This document shows, one piece after another, positions 9,301-18,145 of a stretch of DNA of 64,000 nt. How positions within the stretch are numbered: position 1 is the stretch's first letter; each line of letters opens with the position of its first letter. Source of the stretch: Candidatus Cloacimonas acidaminovorans str. Evry (GTDB taxonomy: Bacteria; Cloacimonadota; Cloacimonadia; Cloacimonadales; Cloacimonadaceae); NCBI RefSeq assembly GCF_000146065.2, contig NC_020449.1:62001-126000 (forward strand), given 5' to 3'. Position numbers and translations under genes: made by a program. The notes below the pieces were generated by a model. The model was not told the DNA's origin, did not search any database, and saw only the letters and a program-made list of their open reading frames with translations.

Positions 9301-9617
9301 TTTATCCCACTTCCATTAACGAAAATGAACTGCCGATTGTGCAAAGCAAACTTCAAACAAACTATCCGAATCCATTTAATCCCGCAACGACAATTGCTTT
9401 TACTTTGGCAAAAGCGGATAAAGTGGAAATAGTTATCTATAACTTAAAGGGACAAAAAGTAAAAACCCTGCTTTCCGATAATCTGCTTGCGGGTAACCAT
9501 AGTATTGTTTGGGACGGTAAAGACGATAAAGGCAAAACCTTAAGCAGTGGAATTTATCTGGTGAAAATGAAAACCGGGAAAACCATAGACACCCGCAAAA
9601 TCACGATGCTCAAATAA
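6357..9617 (+). CDS. Secreted multidomain adhesin-like protein with type IX sorting domain
   Basis: 1086 residues. A signal peptide (MKKSFLLCLLICCSAFAFG) is followed by a choice-of-anchor J / MAM-like module at about 20-175 (DEDFEGITTLPAGW ... CDWLITPQLHIANG ... VDDVKIG). Ig/cadherin-like beta domains follow, then a large beta-rich centre. The last about 86 residues are a FlgD-like sorting domain: NYPNPFNPATTI, YNLKGQKVKTL, WDGKDDKGKTLSSGIYLVKM and terminal RKITMLK. It is expected to cross the outer membrane through a Por-type system and be surface-anchored or released. RBS AAGAGGTCTATT precedes ATG 6357. The next gene begins 11 bp downstream and also carries an anchor-J module, so the two probably form an operon. 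The binding target is unknown. Confidence 0.85.
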   Translation: MKKSFLLCLLICCSAFAFGQWHIDEDFEGITTLPAGWITYDDGDGMTWRNLENASHAHSGTRFAFADNYFPNQNCDWLITPQLHIANGDSLKFYTRAWFDTENLQVYVSTTGNAISNFNTQILNLQGLGTTFQYASYNLSAYAGQNIYIGFKWQCVTYGIIVDDVKIGQPVIVTPELNLPESITFWQGETITVDFTPYIVATDINNIQLTWQTPEHISISATGLALTFSSDNWNGTENITFTLTDNITGLTATDTMQIIVHPIPTVDMALQTILSPGNMVFVNSAFNPTVTVKNNGQILWEDQLEIFFQVYNSQNVLVESVSSYFNPVLQPEATFEAVFPPLSISSEGVYTGTFQINISDNNPTNDTISCVFNVILRVNTGGPDAFGYRYIDSTAENGPDFNWIDISATGTSTIMYGVNAFNGDDNFSEPIPLGFNFPFYGISYSTAYVDINGEILLAPNTWYTEYPDNGWGNDGNMFNYMYPIPGYSAMPGLIAVYWDDLHCEQGTGDIYFQSFGEEPNRYCVIQWHNLRFHAGTGVSTLLDFEVILQENGEIIMQYNSTATGQTGANVPHDNGKSATVALQSADATMGICYLREIVQNNTYIGVEPAGNLLFNGLALRFYSGEDTQAPFITHSAPGNTFNQSPLITARILDLSELNNVTLHYNLGEGWNALEGMATGNGNYDFALPLLPTGHTFSYYFAAADVCGNSSTLPAGAPIEVFQFKILPSENTSVLLAYSGKQDYQNTELPVYIEQLNNANIAYDIYDWEEFAEYTIPNTYSTILAYACTGTASPATLYLSQKLMDFLNSGTIDNPKNLFFSSDGFAFSQSGTPNSHPMKQLLNGYFRTFAVSTGGGGGTNGLAGPDVFSYQSGTIMCTTYSPVGTIGTEYSVYANSPDCIFAYDEVPDWYADLVPYPEIGAMNAFVFEDGPVEGHAYLYHGVCATAVQTPIFRTFYFSFDFSQLNNPAQREELFADLMDWFEVYPTSINENELPIVQSKLQTNYPNPFNPATTIAFTLAKADKVEIVIYNLKGQKVKTLLSDNLLAGNHSIVWDGKDDKGKTLSSGIYLVKMKTGKTIDTRKITMLK

Positions 9618-9628
9618 GGAGTAAAAAA

Positions 9629-11310
9629 ATGCACAAGTATCTAATTCTAACTATGCTGCTGTTTTCTCTGTCTTTTTTAACGGCAGGAGATTACATTATC
9701 GGTACCGGGACAAGTAATCAAAACTATGTCCCTTTTAACGGAAATTACAACTATAGCTGGAGCAAGTTCTTTTTCACGGCGGATGAATTATTGGCTGCTG
9801 GAATGACAGGAACCGTACAAATAACCAAAATCGGTTTCCAGCTCGTTTCCAACACCTTTGATAATTATATTACCAACGACCAACGGATTTATATCCACGA
9901 GTTTTATGATGAAACTTATCCTTCCAATCCTCAATATGTTAATCCTTCCTCTTATCCGATTGCTTTTCAGGGAACTATTTCCTGGACAAGTCCCGGCTGG
10001 GTTTTTATTCAGCTAACGACACCCTATTCTTATACTTATAACGGCGGGAGCCCTGTACCCAATGGAATTGAAATTCTCTGGGAAAATAGAGACGGTTCCT
10101 CTCAAAGTCCCATCCGAAATTCGCTTATACCTCCTCCAGTAATTATAACGCCGCCTATAAATATAACAATCCTTCTTTCCCAACCAGTTCCGGCACCAGA
10201 ATAAAACAGAGACCTAATGTCTGGTTTATCTCACCTGCTACATCAGAGCCCAATCCAGCAGTGAATCCTATTCCGGCAAATTTGTCTACGGGAGTGGAGA
10301 TAACTACAACCCTGAAATGGACCAGCGGAGGAGGTAATCCGGACGATTATCTTGTTTCCTTGTATAAAACCGATCCGCTTACATACATTGTAAATAATCA
10401 GGTAACTACCTCCACTACCTATAATTTACCTGTGCATCTGGAATATAGTACAACTTACTACTGGAGAGTTATCCCCCGTAATAGTTTTGGACCCGCTATA
10501 GCTTGTCCTACCTGGAGTTTTACTACTATTCCAGACCCTTCAGTAATGACTTATCCCTGGACGGAGAATTTTGACGGGAGCGAATTTCCTCCAACTGATG
10601 ATTGGTTACGCAGAGGAGGTGATCTTGTTGACCCTATTCAATTGGGAGGAAATTCTTTATGGGAACAGGAAAATTGGCTTAACATTTCCGGAACGGATAA
10701 AGCCGCCGGCATTAATATCTGGGGTAATTTAAACGGTTGGCTGATCACACCTCAATTTCTGTTTAATGAAGATAGTGATTATCTTTACTTTGATTTGGCA
10801 TTGCTGAAATATAATCAACCCCCGAATGGAACTCCTCCGGATACAACCGGTATTGATGATCGTTTTGCCGTTTTAATTTCCGATGGCTACACCTGGAGCA
10901 CAGCCAATATTATGCGCGAATGGAATAATAGCGGTTCTCCTTATGTGTTAAATAATATTAGCCCTTGGGGAGAAAGGGTCTGCATTCCCTTAAACGGTTT
11001 TACCGGACATAACAGAATTGCCTTTTTTGCCGGCACTACAATTTCTAATGCCGATAACGATTTTATGATCAATAACCTTTATGTGGGTCCTTTAATTCCC
11101 GATACACCAGAAGTGCAAATTAGCCAAGTTGGAGATGATCTTTGTCTTCTAACCTGGAATGAAAGTTCGGGAGCTACCGGTTATGATATCTATGCTGCTG
11201 ATTCACCTGAAGGTCCTTGGGAGCTAATTGCTTCCACAGCAGAGACGCAATTTGAGTTTACAGCCCAAGCAGCTAAAAAATTCTATCGGGTGAAAGCAAT
11301 CGCAAGATAG
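9629..11310 (+). pseudogene. Secreted FN3 / choice-of-anchor J protein, frameshifted
   Basis: The start is ATG 9629 after AAGGAGT, with a signal peptide MHKYLILTMLLFSLSFLTAG. The first frame runs to 10204 but loses protein-like sequence after about 10110. Reading on in the -1 frame from the CCC at 10109-10111 gives KFAYTSSSNYNAAYKYNN and then a continuous 400-residue frame to TAG 11310. The restored product (about 560 aa) has an N-terminal domain common in this genome type, an FN3-like repeat (LKWTSGGGNPDDYLVSLYKT ... YYWRVIPRNSFG), an anchor-J module (TENFDGSEFPPTDDW ... NGWLITPQFLF) and a final FN3 domain. No C-terminal sorting domain is visible. The frameshift is either a real inactivating indel or a sequencing error; the site is not a typical slippery heptamer. 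Confidence 0.8.
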
Positions 11311-11356
11311 AGTAAACGATATTCCAATCGTTTCTCTTAAAGTAAAAAAAGTGTAG

Positions 11357-11455
11357 GCGGAGGACACTGTTTCTCCGCAAAGTTATAAAACGCAACAGGA
11401 GGTTGACCTGGAGGTTAACCTCCTGTGTAGTTGACCGGGAAGTCAATTACCCGGT
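11357..11455 (+). promoter_or_regulatory. Three consecutive hairpins upstream of ABC/TonB genes
   Basis: The 232-bp gap before the ABC ATPase gene holds three perfect stems. They are GCGGAG/CTCCGC at about 11357-11379, ACAGGAGGTT (11395-11404) with AACCTCCTGT (11417-11426), and ACCGGG (11434-11439) with CCCGGT (11450-11455). None has a trailing T-tract, so simple terminators are unlikely. A leader RNA structure controlling the uptake genes is possible. The conserved boxes of a cobalamin riboswitch were not found. The first stem resembles a segment near 60625 (GTAGACGGAGGACGCCATTC), so part may be a dispersed repeat. Confidence 0.45.
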
Positions 11456-11542
11456 TGAAAACGGTGAAAGTTAAGTTGACAATTTGGCTTCCAATAAAAA
11501 TCCTGTTCATAGAAGAATAGCATTATACGGATTATTAGCACG

Positions 11543-12310
11543 ATGATTGTTTTAAAGAATGTAACCTGCGGTTATCAGGATTTTCCTGTTTTGCAAGATA
11601 TTTCCCTGCAAATTGAAAGCGGGGAATTTTGTGCTCTATTAGGTCCTAACGGAGCCGGAAAATCTACCTTGCTTTACACTATTATGGGTTATTTGAAACC
11701 GTCTGAAGGTTCTGTCACAATTTTCGGTAAGGAGATAGCAAGTGTAAAACACTCCTGGTTGGCAAAACAGCTGGCTTTTGTGCCTCAGGAAACCAGGTCT
11801 GAATTTGACCATACAGTTCAGGAAACGGTTTTAATGGGTCGTTATCCTTATCTGGGTTTATTGCAGTCCTATAGTTCCGAGGATTTTGATACCGTTGATT
11901 CTGTTTTGGAAGAGCTGAAACTATTGGAACTGAAACATCGCTGGCTTTCTGAAATCAGCGGAGGTGAAAAACAGAGGGTTTTAATTGCCAGAGCATTAGT
12001 TCAGCAGACACCGTTTATTTTGCTGGACGAAAGTTTGTCCCAATTGGATATTAATTATCAGATAGAAATAATGAAACTGCTAAAAGCCATTCACAGCAAA
12101 GAAAATAAGACGGTTTTAATCGTTTCGCATAACTTAAACTTAGCAGCCAACTATGCTGAAAGGTTAATTTTCCTGAAAGAGGGCAAAATTCTTGCTGCGG
12201 GTAAACCGGAGCTTTTAATGCAGAAAGAGACCCTGAAAGAGTTATTTACTATAGAATTGGATATAATGCAAAATCCGCATAGCGGACGCCCTAATATTAT
12301 TTATCCTTGA
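11543..12310 (+). CDS. ABC transporter ATP-binding protein, FecE/BtuD type
   Basis: 255 residues, the normal size for ATPases of iron-siderophore, haem and cobalamin importers. Walker A is GPNGAGKSTLL (about residues 35-45), the Q-loop FVPQETRSEFDHTV, the signature SGGEKQRVLIARAL, Walker B FILLDESLSQLD and the H-loop VSHNLNLAANYAE. It would power uptake across the inner membrane. The TonB-dependent receptor gene starts 11 bp downstream, which supports metal-chelate or corrinoid uptake. No permease or binding protein is adjacent, so its partners must be encoded elsewhere. The ATG at 11543 gives the family's usual N-terminus; the ribosome site is weak. Confidence 0.88.
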   Translation: MIVLKNVTCGYQDFPVLQDISLQIESGEFCALLGPNGAGKSTLLYTIMGYLKPSEGSVTIFGKEIASVKHSWLAKQLAFVPQETRSEFDHTVQETVLMGRYPYLGLLQSYSSEDFDTVDSVLEELKLLELKHRWLSEISGGEKQRVLIARALVQQTPFILLDESLSQLDINYQIEIMKLLKAIHSKENKTVLIVSHNLNLAANYAERLIFLKEGKILAAGKPELLMQKETLKELFTIELDIMQNPHSGRPNIIYP

Positions 12311-12320
12311 GTGTTTTATT

Positions 12321-14471
12321 ATGCAGTTTCTCCGTTTTTTTACCGTTTTCTTTATTCTGCTTGCCTTTTTTGCAATGCTAAATGGAATAAAAGTAACCGG
12401 AATTGTTACGGATGAAGAAAATAAACCCGTGGAAGCAGTTCGCCTGATTAGCGGAAAAAAAACCACTTTAAGTAAACAGAATGGCAATTTTACCATTGAA
12501 ATTACCGACTCTTTACAAGTAAGTCGTTTGGGCTATAAAAAGCAGGTGCTCTCTATACAGGAAGTTATTGCTCTGCCTAAAACAGCTTCAGGCATACAGA
12601 TTAGATTGCAAAGTGAACCGGTTCAGCTATCTACATACCGTGTTTTTGCCTATCTTAGTGAAGAAAATATTTCTCCTGCGGATGTTGTAACTTTGCCAAT
12701 TGACCCCGATAAACATTATAGTAGTGCTTCAGAATTAATCTCGCAAACTGCCTCTTTTCAAAATTACGGCACTCAACTGAAGGGTGAAATAGCGGAAATA
12801 AACATTTTGGGAAATATCAGCCGACACACTTTAGTTTTGCTGGATGGAATTGCGATGAATACTTTAGGTGAGCCCTTTGATTTTTCCCGTTTGAATTTGG
12901 ATAATATAGAAAGCATAGAAGTTGTAAAAAATAACGCCAGTGTTTATGGAGGCAGTTCTGCTATTGGTGGAATAATAATGATTACTACCAAACAGGGTTC
13001 CGCGCTGAAAAAGAACTTGGAAAGCAAAACGGAAATCGGTTCTTATGGCTATTTGCTGCAACAAATTTCCTTAAGCGGAATCAGCTCGCAAAATTCCTAT
13101 CGTTTATGCCTAAATGCCTATAATGCAGATAACGATTTTCCTATTCCCAAAGGGGATTTGATTCCTGAGGATAGTGCAAACAAACGCAAAAACAACAGCA
13201 AACAGCAACTTTCTTTTTCGGGTGCGTATTCCACTCACCTGTCTAAATTGCTGATGAGTATTTCTACGGATTATTTAACCTTTCAGAGAGAACTTCCCGG
13301 TCCCCTTAATTTTGCCGATTTATATTATAAGGCATTTTTAGAGGGCTCATCCCTGCGTCCGCAAATTCGGTTTTCCGCTAATTTCGGTAATTTTACCTGG
13401 CAAAGCAATAATTGGCTGCTGAAGGACGAAACGGTTTATGATAATACACAGTCACTAATTGAGGGCTTTTCCCAAAAATACAAGCAAAAAAATGATAACT
13501 ATGGAATAAAGCAATCTCTCAGCTATAATAAAAACTCTTTGCAGGCATCTTTATCCGGGGAATATGTGTATAACCGTTATCGCTATCAGGATTTAATTAA
13601 CCCTTTCCAGGGAAAGATAGATTATGTTAGAAACCAGTTAGCTTTTAGCTTAAAACTAAATCAGCAAAAGGAATTTGCCTGGCTGATTTTGAATAACGGT
13701 TTGGTGGGTCGTTATGATTACATTGATGGTGAAGATGAATTTAGCGGTCGCCTGGAATTTTCCCTTCGCAATTGGGGAACAAAATATCTGGAAACGGGAG
13801 CTACAATAGGAAATTCTTTTGCTCTACCAACTCCTTATGACCTTTACTGGAAAGGGGATTCCCAAACCTTGGGGAATCCTAACCTCAAAAGTGAAAAAGC
13901 AACCGGCTATCAAATTTGGCTGAAAGGTAATATTCCCCAAGCAACTCTAAAGGCAACCTTTCATCAAAATACGATTAAAAACCTGATTCAATGGCGACAA
14001 GTGCAAATGTATGGTCCCGTCTGGAAACCGATGAATATTGGTAGAGCGGAAATTCGTAATTTAGAACTGGAGGGAAATTACCAACCGCTTGAACAATTGG
14101 AATTTACTGCTTCTGCGGTTTTTACGAAAGCCAAGGATACTACCTATTATAGTTTTGCAGAAGCACCCAAACTTATGTACCGTCCTGAAACCCTCTATTC
14201 TTTAGCAATTGATTATCAACCGGGGATTTTTCACTTTTGGACAAAATACAGCTACACAGGTAAACAATGGATTACCCCCGATAACTTAATAGACCCCATT
14301 TCTGCTTATGCTTTAGTAGATTGCGGGATAAGCTTGCACTGGCAAAAAGGCAACTGGAAATTTACGCCCGCTTTCACTGTCAAAAATCTTACCGACGAAA
14401 ATTATATGGTGCACGCTTATGTCCCTGAACCGGGTAGAACTTTTTATGCCACTTTGCAACTGAACAGATAA
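12321..14471 (+). CDS. TonB-dependent outer membrane receptor (BtuB/FepA-like)
   Basis: 716 residues. A signal peptide is followed by a carboxypeptidase-regulatory-like domain (VTGIVTDEENKPVEAVRLIS, about 22-95). The plug domain at about 105-225 includes INILGNISRHTLVLLDGIAM and IESIEVVKNNASVYGGSSAI, the classic plug motifs. The remainder is a 22-strand-type barrel ending LTDENYMVHAYVPEPGRTFY. It would bind an extracellular ligand, possibly a metal chelate or corrinoid, and pass it to the periplasm using TonB energy. It follows the ABC ATPase gene by 11 bp and is probably co-transcribed. The substrate cannot be read from sequence alone. Confidence 0.88.
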   Translation: MQFLRFFTVFFILLAFFAMLNGIKVTGIVTDEENKPVEAVRLISGKKTTLSKQNGNFTIEITDSLQVSRLGYKKQVLSIQEVIALPKTASGIQIRLQSEPVQLSTYRVFAYLSEENISPADVVTLPIDPDKHYSSASELISQTASFQNYGTQLKGEIAEINILGNISRHTLVLLDGIAMNTLGEPFDFSRLNLDNIESIEVVKNNASVYGGSSAIGGIIMITTKQGSALKKNLESKTEIGSYGYLLQQISLSGISSQNSYRLCLNAYNADNDFPIPKGDLIPEDSANKRKNNSKQQLSFSGAYSTHLSKLLMSISTDYLTFQRELPGPLNFADLYYKAFLEGSSLRPQIRFSANFGNFTWQSNNWLLKDETVYDNTQSLIEGFSQKYKQKNDNYGIKQSLSYNKNSLQASLSGEYVYNRYRYQDLINPFQGKIDYVRNQLAFSLKLNQQKEFAWLILNNGLVGRYDYIDGEDEFSGRLEFSLRNWGTKYLETGATIGNSFALPTPYDLYWKGDSQTLGNPNLKSEKATGYQIWLKGNIPQATLKATFHQNTIKNLIQWRQVQMYGPVWKPMNIGRAEIRNLELEGNYQPLEQLEFTASAVFTKAKDTTYYSFAEAPKLMYRPETLYSLAIDYQPGIFHFWTKYSYTGKQWITPDNLIDPISAYALVDCGISLHWQKGNWKFTPAFTVKNLTDENYMVHAYVPEPGRTFYATLQLNR

Positions 14472-14594
14472 CTTTTTTATCAGCAACTGCCTGATAGCAA
14501 CTGAGGAAGATTTATGCATCTGACAACCGAGCACTACTTTAATATTTGATAATAAGCGAGATGATATTTTTTCCCATAAGTTGTTTGACTAATA

Positions 14595-15730
14595 CTATTT
14601 CGCTTGCATAATTACGAGATATGATTATATTGTCTCCAGAGTTTACAAACTGGAGGTAAACATGAATCGTATCCATGTTAACGACACAATGTCTGCTGAT
14701 GAGTTAAAGTTAAGGATGTGCAACAGCAAAGATATTCAAGAGCACAATCGCTGGCAGGCATTATATATGGCAAAAGCGAAAGGATTATCGGCCCAGGAGA
14801 TAGCTGATATTATTGGAGTATCTAAATACACAGTCAATAAGTGGGTGTATAACTTCAATCATATGGGAGAAGAGAGTATATTTAGCCATAGTAGAGGTGG
14901 TAATCGCACTTCATTTCTCAGTTGGCAAGAGGAAGAAGAGCTTCTATCCGAGATTGGTAAACAAGCTGAAAAGGGTCTGTTGGTAGTTGTCAAAACGATC
15001 AAAGCAGAAATAGAAGCCAAGATAGGGAGGACAGTCTCCAAGGATTATCCCTATGATTTGTTGCATCGTCATGGCTGGAGAAGAGTAGTTCCTCGACCTA
15101 AACATCCCAAGCAAAATGCTGAAACCCAGGAAGACTTTAAAAAAAACTCCCGGAATACCTGGCAGCCGCCTCGCTAAGTTTTCAACCCGACGATACAAGA
15201 CCCATTCAGGTATTTTTCCAAGACGAAGCTCGCTTCGGAAGAATCAATACTCCTGTCGCCTATTGGTCTCCTAAAGGTCAGAGACCTACAGTTTCGAAAC
15301 AGATTGTAAGACAATATTTATATGCTTACTCAGCGGTGAATCCGGTAAGTGGTGACATCTTCTCTATCCTGGCTCCCAACTGCGATACCGATATTATGTC
15401 GTTATTCATTGAGAACTTCTCTAATGAGTACCAGGATTACCGAAACATTATGATTATGGATAAAGCTGGATGGCATACCACCAGCTACCTGAAAAGCTTC
15501 GATAATGTCCGATACATCTTCCTACCTCCATATAGTCCAGAATTGAATCCAACAGAACATCTGTGGGCAAAGATTAGAGACCTGAAGTTTAGAAACATAA
15601 CCTTCAATTCAATGAATGAAGTTATGAATGCTCTGATTGAGTGCTTTGAATACTTTGATGAAAACAAGGATATGGTCTCAAAACTAACTTATTTCAAATG
15701 GCTTAATTTGGATGTATGAAAGCGAATTGG
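14595..15730 (+). mobile_element. IS630-family insertion sequence, complete
   Basis: The element is 1136 bp with imperfect terminal inverted repeats: left CTATTTCGCTTGCATAA, right (reverse complement) CCAATTCGCTTTCATAC. TA dinucleotides flank it at 14593-14594 and 15731-15732, the target duplication expected of IS630/Tc1-type elements. It carries one transposase gene that needs a -1 frameshift. Boundaries were set by matching the two ends by eye. Confidence 0.8.
14662..15719 (+). CDS. IS630-family transposase (two frames joined by -1 frameshift)
   Basis: Frame A starts at ATG 14662 behind ACTGGAGG and encodes the DNA-binding half (KGLSAQEIADIIGVSKYTVN, helix-turn-helix). It ends at 15177. 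The run of eight A at 15139-15146 contains the slippery heptamer A AAA AAC in phase with frame A. A -1 slip there continues as KKLPEYLAAASLSFQPDD and then FFQDEARFG, IMDKAGWHTT and PPYSPELNPTEHLWAKI. These hold the first D, the second D and the E of the catalytic triad. The joined protein is about 352 residues, normal for the family. All catalytic residues and both IS ends are present, so frameshift-regulated activity is plausible; an inactivating indel is the alternative. Confidence 0.85.
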
Positions 15731-15732
15731 TA

Positions 15733-16145
15733 TAATCGCAGATCAGCTGATCAAAGTAGTGTCCACAGATCCTGATCAGATCTATGTGAAGACTAATCGC
15801 TACCTGGGGATATACGAGAAGACGCATGATCATAATCGCTGGAACTTTAATCAGGACAAAGCGATGATCTTACTGAAGGAAGTCGAAGCCACCAAACACA
15901 GAAACGTCCGAACGATCGCCAAGGCTATCGGAAAGTCCAGACAGTGGGTGTATATATATCTGGAGGCTCTAGCTTCAATCGGAGCAATTGAGAAAGTGGA
16001 CGGTTATTACCAGATTATCTCGAAAGAAAGAGTCTGGGCGATCGGATCGAATATTAAAAAGGGGATATTGAAGATAGAACGAACAGGAGCCAACGATCCA
16101 GTAATTACTGGCTCTATCAAAGCAAAGGTCGTTACGATATCCTAA
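15733..16145 (+). pseudogene. Winged-helix protein fragment, 5' end cut by IS630 insertion
   Basis: The frame is open from the IS630 right end (residues ADQLIKVV before a possible GTG at 15759) to TAA 16143-16145. It contains a clear helix-turn-helix with wing: RNVRTIAKAIGKSRQWVYIY, then LEALASIGAIEK and DGYYQI. The absence of a credible start, together with an IS end directly upstream, suggests that the N-terminus was removed by the insertion. No matching remainder was recognised left of the IS. Codon use (CGC, GCC, CTG) is richer in G+C than the neighbours, a sign of transfer. Function unknown beyond probable DNA binding. Confidence 0.5.
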
Positions 16146-16147
16146 TC

Positions 16148-16456
16148 TTAGTAACCCAATGTACTATAGCCCTTGATCAATCTACTATTTGGTTTCACGG
16201 GATAAGCCAAAACTTTGAGACCAGTAATACGGCTGACGAGACTGCCAATGTACGGATTGACACTATGTTCGTTTGATGCCCCGTTTGGTAAAGTGATCCA
16301 TGAGTCATATTCTTGCATGTAGTTATTCTCAATTTCCAAAAAAACCCGGTCAATGACGTCTGTTGGGTAGTGGCCGTTACTCCTTTCGATATCGGCAACA
16401 ATGTCTTCCACTATGCTCTTAATTTGCTTTAAATAGTCCTTTGGTATGGCTGGCAT
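16148..16456 (-). CDS. Hypothetical protein (102 aa)
   Basis: The start is ATG 16456 because GGAGGAAT lies directly upstream; a longer open frame to 16537 is not needed. The 102 residues include LKQIKSIVEDIVADIERSNG, then ITLPNGASNEHSVNPYIGSL and KVLAYPVKPNSRLIKGYS. There are no membrane segments, signal peptide or recognisable motifs. It converges with the winged-helix fragment, 2 bp between stops, inside the mobile block. Composition and a strong ribosome site favour a real gene; I do not recognise the family. Confidence 0.6.
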   Translation of the reverse strand: MPAIPKDYLKQIKSIVEDIVADIERSNGHYPTDVIDRVFLEIENNYMQEYDSWITLPNGASNEHSVNPYIGSLVSRITGLKVLAYPVKPNSRLIKGYSTLGY

Positions 16457-16897
16457 AATTCCTCCATTAATCATAAAGGTGACTGGACTTGGACTAAATT
16501 CATATCGAACCGAGGGTTCACAAGTGATATAAGTCATCCTCGCTAACCTGATCAGTTATCAGGAAATTCAATCTATTGCACTTCATATCAACTTGTCAAT
16601 CCTGTCAAGTTTCATTTTTTACCATCATAGCATCGCCTCGATAAATGGATGATAATAAGTTATATCACTATTGAGTTAACCTCACAAGGCTAAATACTGC
16701 TCAATGTAGATTAGGAATAAATGCATAATACTTACATCAAAACCGGAAATGCTCTAATAGCGAAAATCATTATCTGTTAGTGATTCAATAGACAGAAATG
16801 AAAATATGGCTAGTAAAGGGTATAAGTACCCCCCTACCAGAGATTATAAATAGCACTAAGCAAAAACTGGTAAAAGAAAAGATAAAAAAATATATAA
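16457..16897. other. Non-coding stretch in the mobile block
   Basis: No gene is supportable here. Near its right end, 16824-16836 reads AAGTACCCCCCTA, which resembles the AAAAAGTATCCCCC motif at 18039-18055 (inverted) and 19479-19494. It could mark the left end of the following transposable element. Confidence 0.5.
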
Positions 16898-18092
16898 ATG
16901 GGTGTTATTGAGACAGGTAGAGGGAATGCACCCGTTATGAATACCTATATTAAAAAAAATGGTTGCCATCTCGACAGGATATCGGGATATGCAACCGTTA
17001 TGAATACCTATATGGAAAACAAAATAATTATTGGTAGTCAGGATGTCGAGACTTATCGTCTGCAGATGGTTCAAGATGCGCTAAAATATGGAATTAAACC
17101 CTGCGCTCGCCAGTATCAGACAACGGTTAAAACAGTGCGTAAATGGGTAAAGCGATACCAACAATATAAGGAGGATGGTTTGAATGATCTTTCCCGTAAA
17201 AAAACACACTGTCTAATCAAGATTGATAAAGAAACAGAACTGCAGATTATTAAATGTCGCAAAGCTCACCCAGGTTGGGGTGCGAGAAGAATCAAAGAAG
17301 TCCTGGAACTCAACTTCTCGCATGTCTCTATCCATAGAGTAATCAAAGATGCTGGTCTGATTTTGCCGAAAAGAAAAAAATATAAGAAACGCAAAGATAT
17401 GCAGGAAGTCCGAAAACAAAAGAAAGTATTTAGCCGGTTCCAAATAGATATAAAATATCTAACCGATATTCCTGAATTCGAAATCTGGAGATGGGAACAT
17501 CATTTCCCTCTATATCTTATCTCTGCCAGGGATTATAAAACCGGTGCTATCTATCTTGCTTATAGCTACGAAAAATCATCTACTGCTACAGCTCTGTTTA
17601 TCAACTACTTGCTCTCTTCTCTTCAAAACTATGGCATAAATCCTCAAACTATTATTATCCAAACTGATAATGGAAAAGAATTCATTAATCCTACTGACCG
17701 AAAAGTAACTTTATTTGAAAAAATAGTAAAGGAAAAATATCAGGAAACTCATTTTCTTATCCCCTACCGAAGACCTACCTGGAATAGTGATGTGGAGTCC
17801 TTTCATAACATTATTGAAGAAGAATTCTTTATCTTAAGAAAAACCGAATAATGAAACCGAACTCTTGGCTAAAACTTTCGCCTACCAAATCTGGTTCAAT
17901 TCTTATAGAAATAATAGAGGTAGAAATAATCAAAACCCTGAACAAATCTTTCAATCTGAATTGAATACTGATAAACCTATTCCCCTGATTCCTCCAATTA
18001 TTGTTGACAATTATATGCATCTGCTAGGAAAGGATATTAAGGGGGGATACTTTTTACCTTTACCACCCAATTTTTTAGGAAAAAGAACTTGA
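16898..18092 (+). pseudogene. rve/DDE-type transposase (IS481/IS3-like), frameshifted
   Basis: The main frame ends at TAA 17849-17851. A +1 shift in the A5 run at about 17840 restores ETELLAKTFAYQIWFNSYRN and carries on to 18092. The N-terminal half has a helix-turn-helix (GIKPCARQYQTTVKTVRKWV). The integrase core has RFQIDIKYL (first D), QTDNGKEF (second D) and SDVESFHNIIEEEFF (E). The probable start is ATG 17012. Upstream a 24-bp sequence, ATGCAMCCGTTATGAATACC plus four bases, is duplicated 63 bp apart (16927-16950 and 16990-17013). Catalytic residues lie before the shift, but the C-terminal segment is out of frame, so the element is probably inactive. Confidence 0.7.
18039..18055 (+). repeat. 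Inverted repeat, left copy, flanking DUF6884/GIY-YIG cassette
   Basis: AAGGGGGGATACTTTTT is the reverse complement, save one base in the C/G run, of AAAAAGTATCCCCCTT at 19479-19494. It overlaps the final codons of the frameshifted transposase. The pair encloses 18282-19455. Confidence 0.6.
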
Positions 18093-18145
18093 CTTGTATT
18101 GACAAGCTGAAAATAATACAATTTATTGTTTGTTCCTACAGGGGC

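Noticed and set aside
10100-10120. Programmed frameshift in the FN3/anchor-J protein
   Set aside because: No slippery heptamer or stimulatory structure at the shift, unlike the IS630 site.
11311-11542. Cobalamin riboswitch upstream of the ABC/TonB genes
   Set aside because: The conserved B12-box and core segments are absent; only hairpins are seen.
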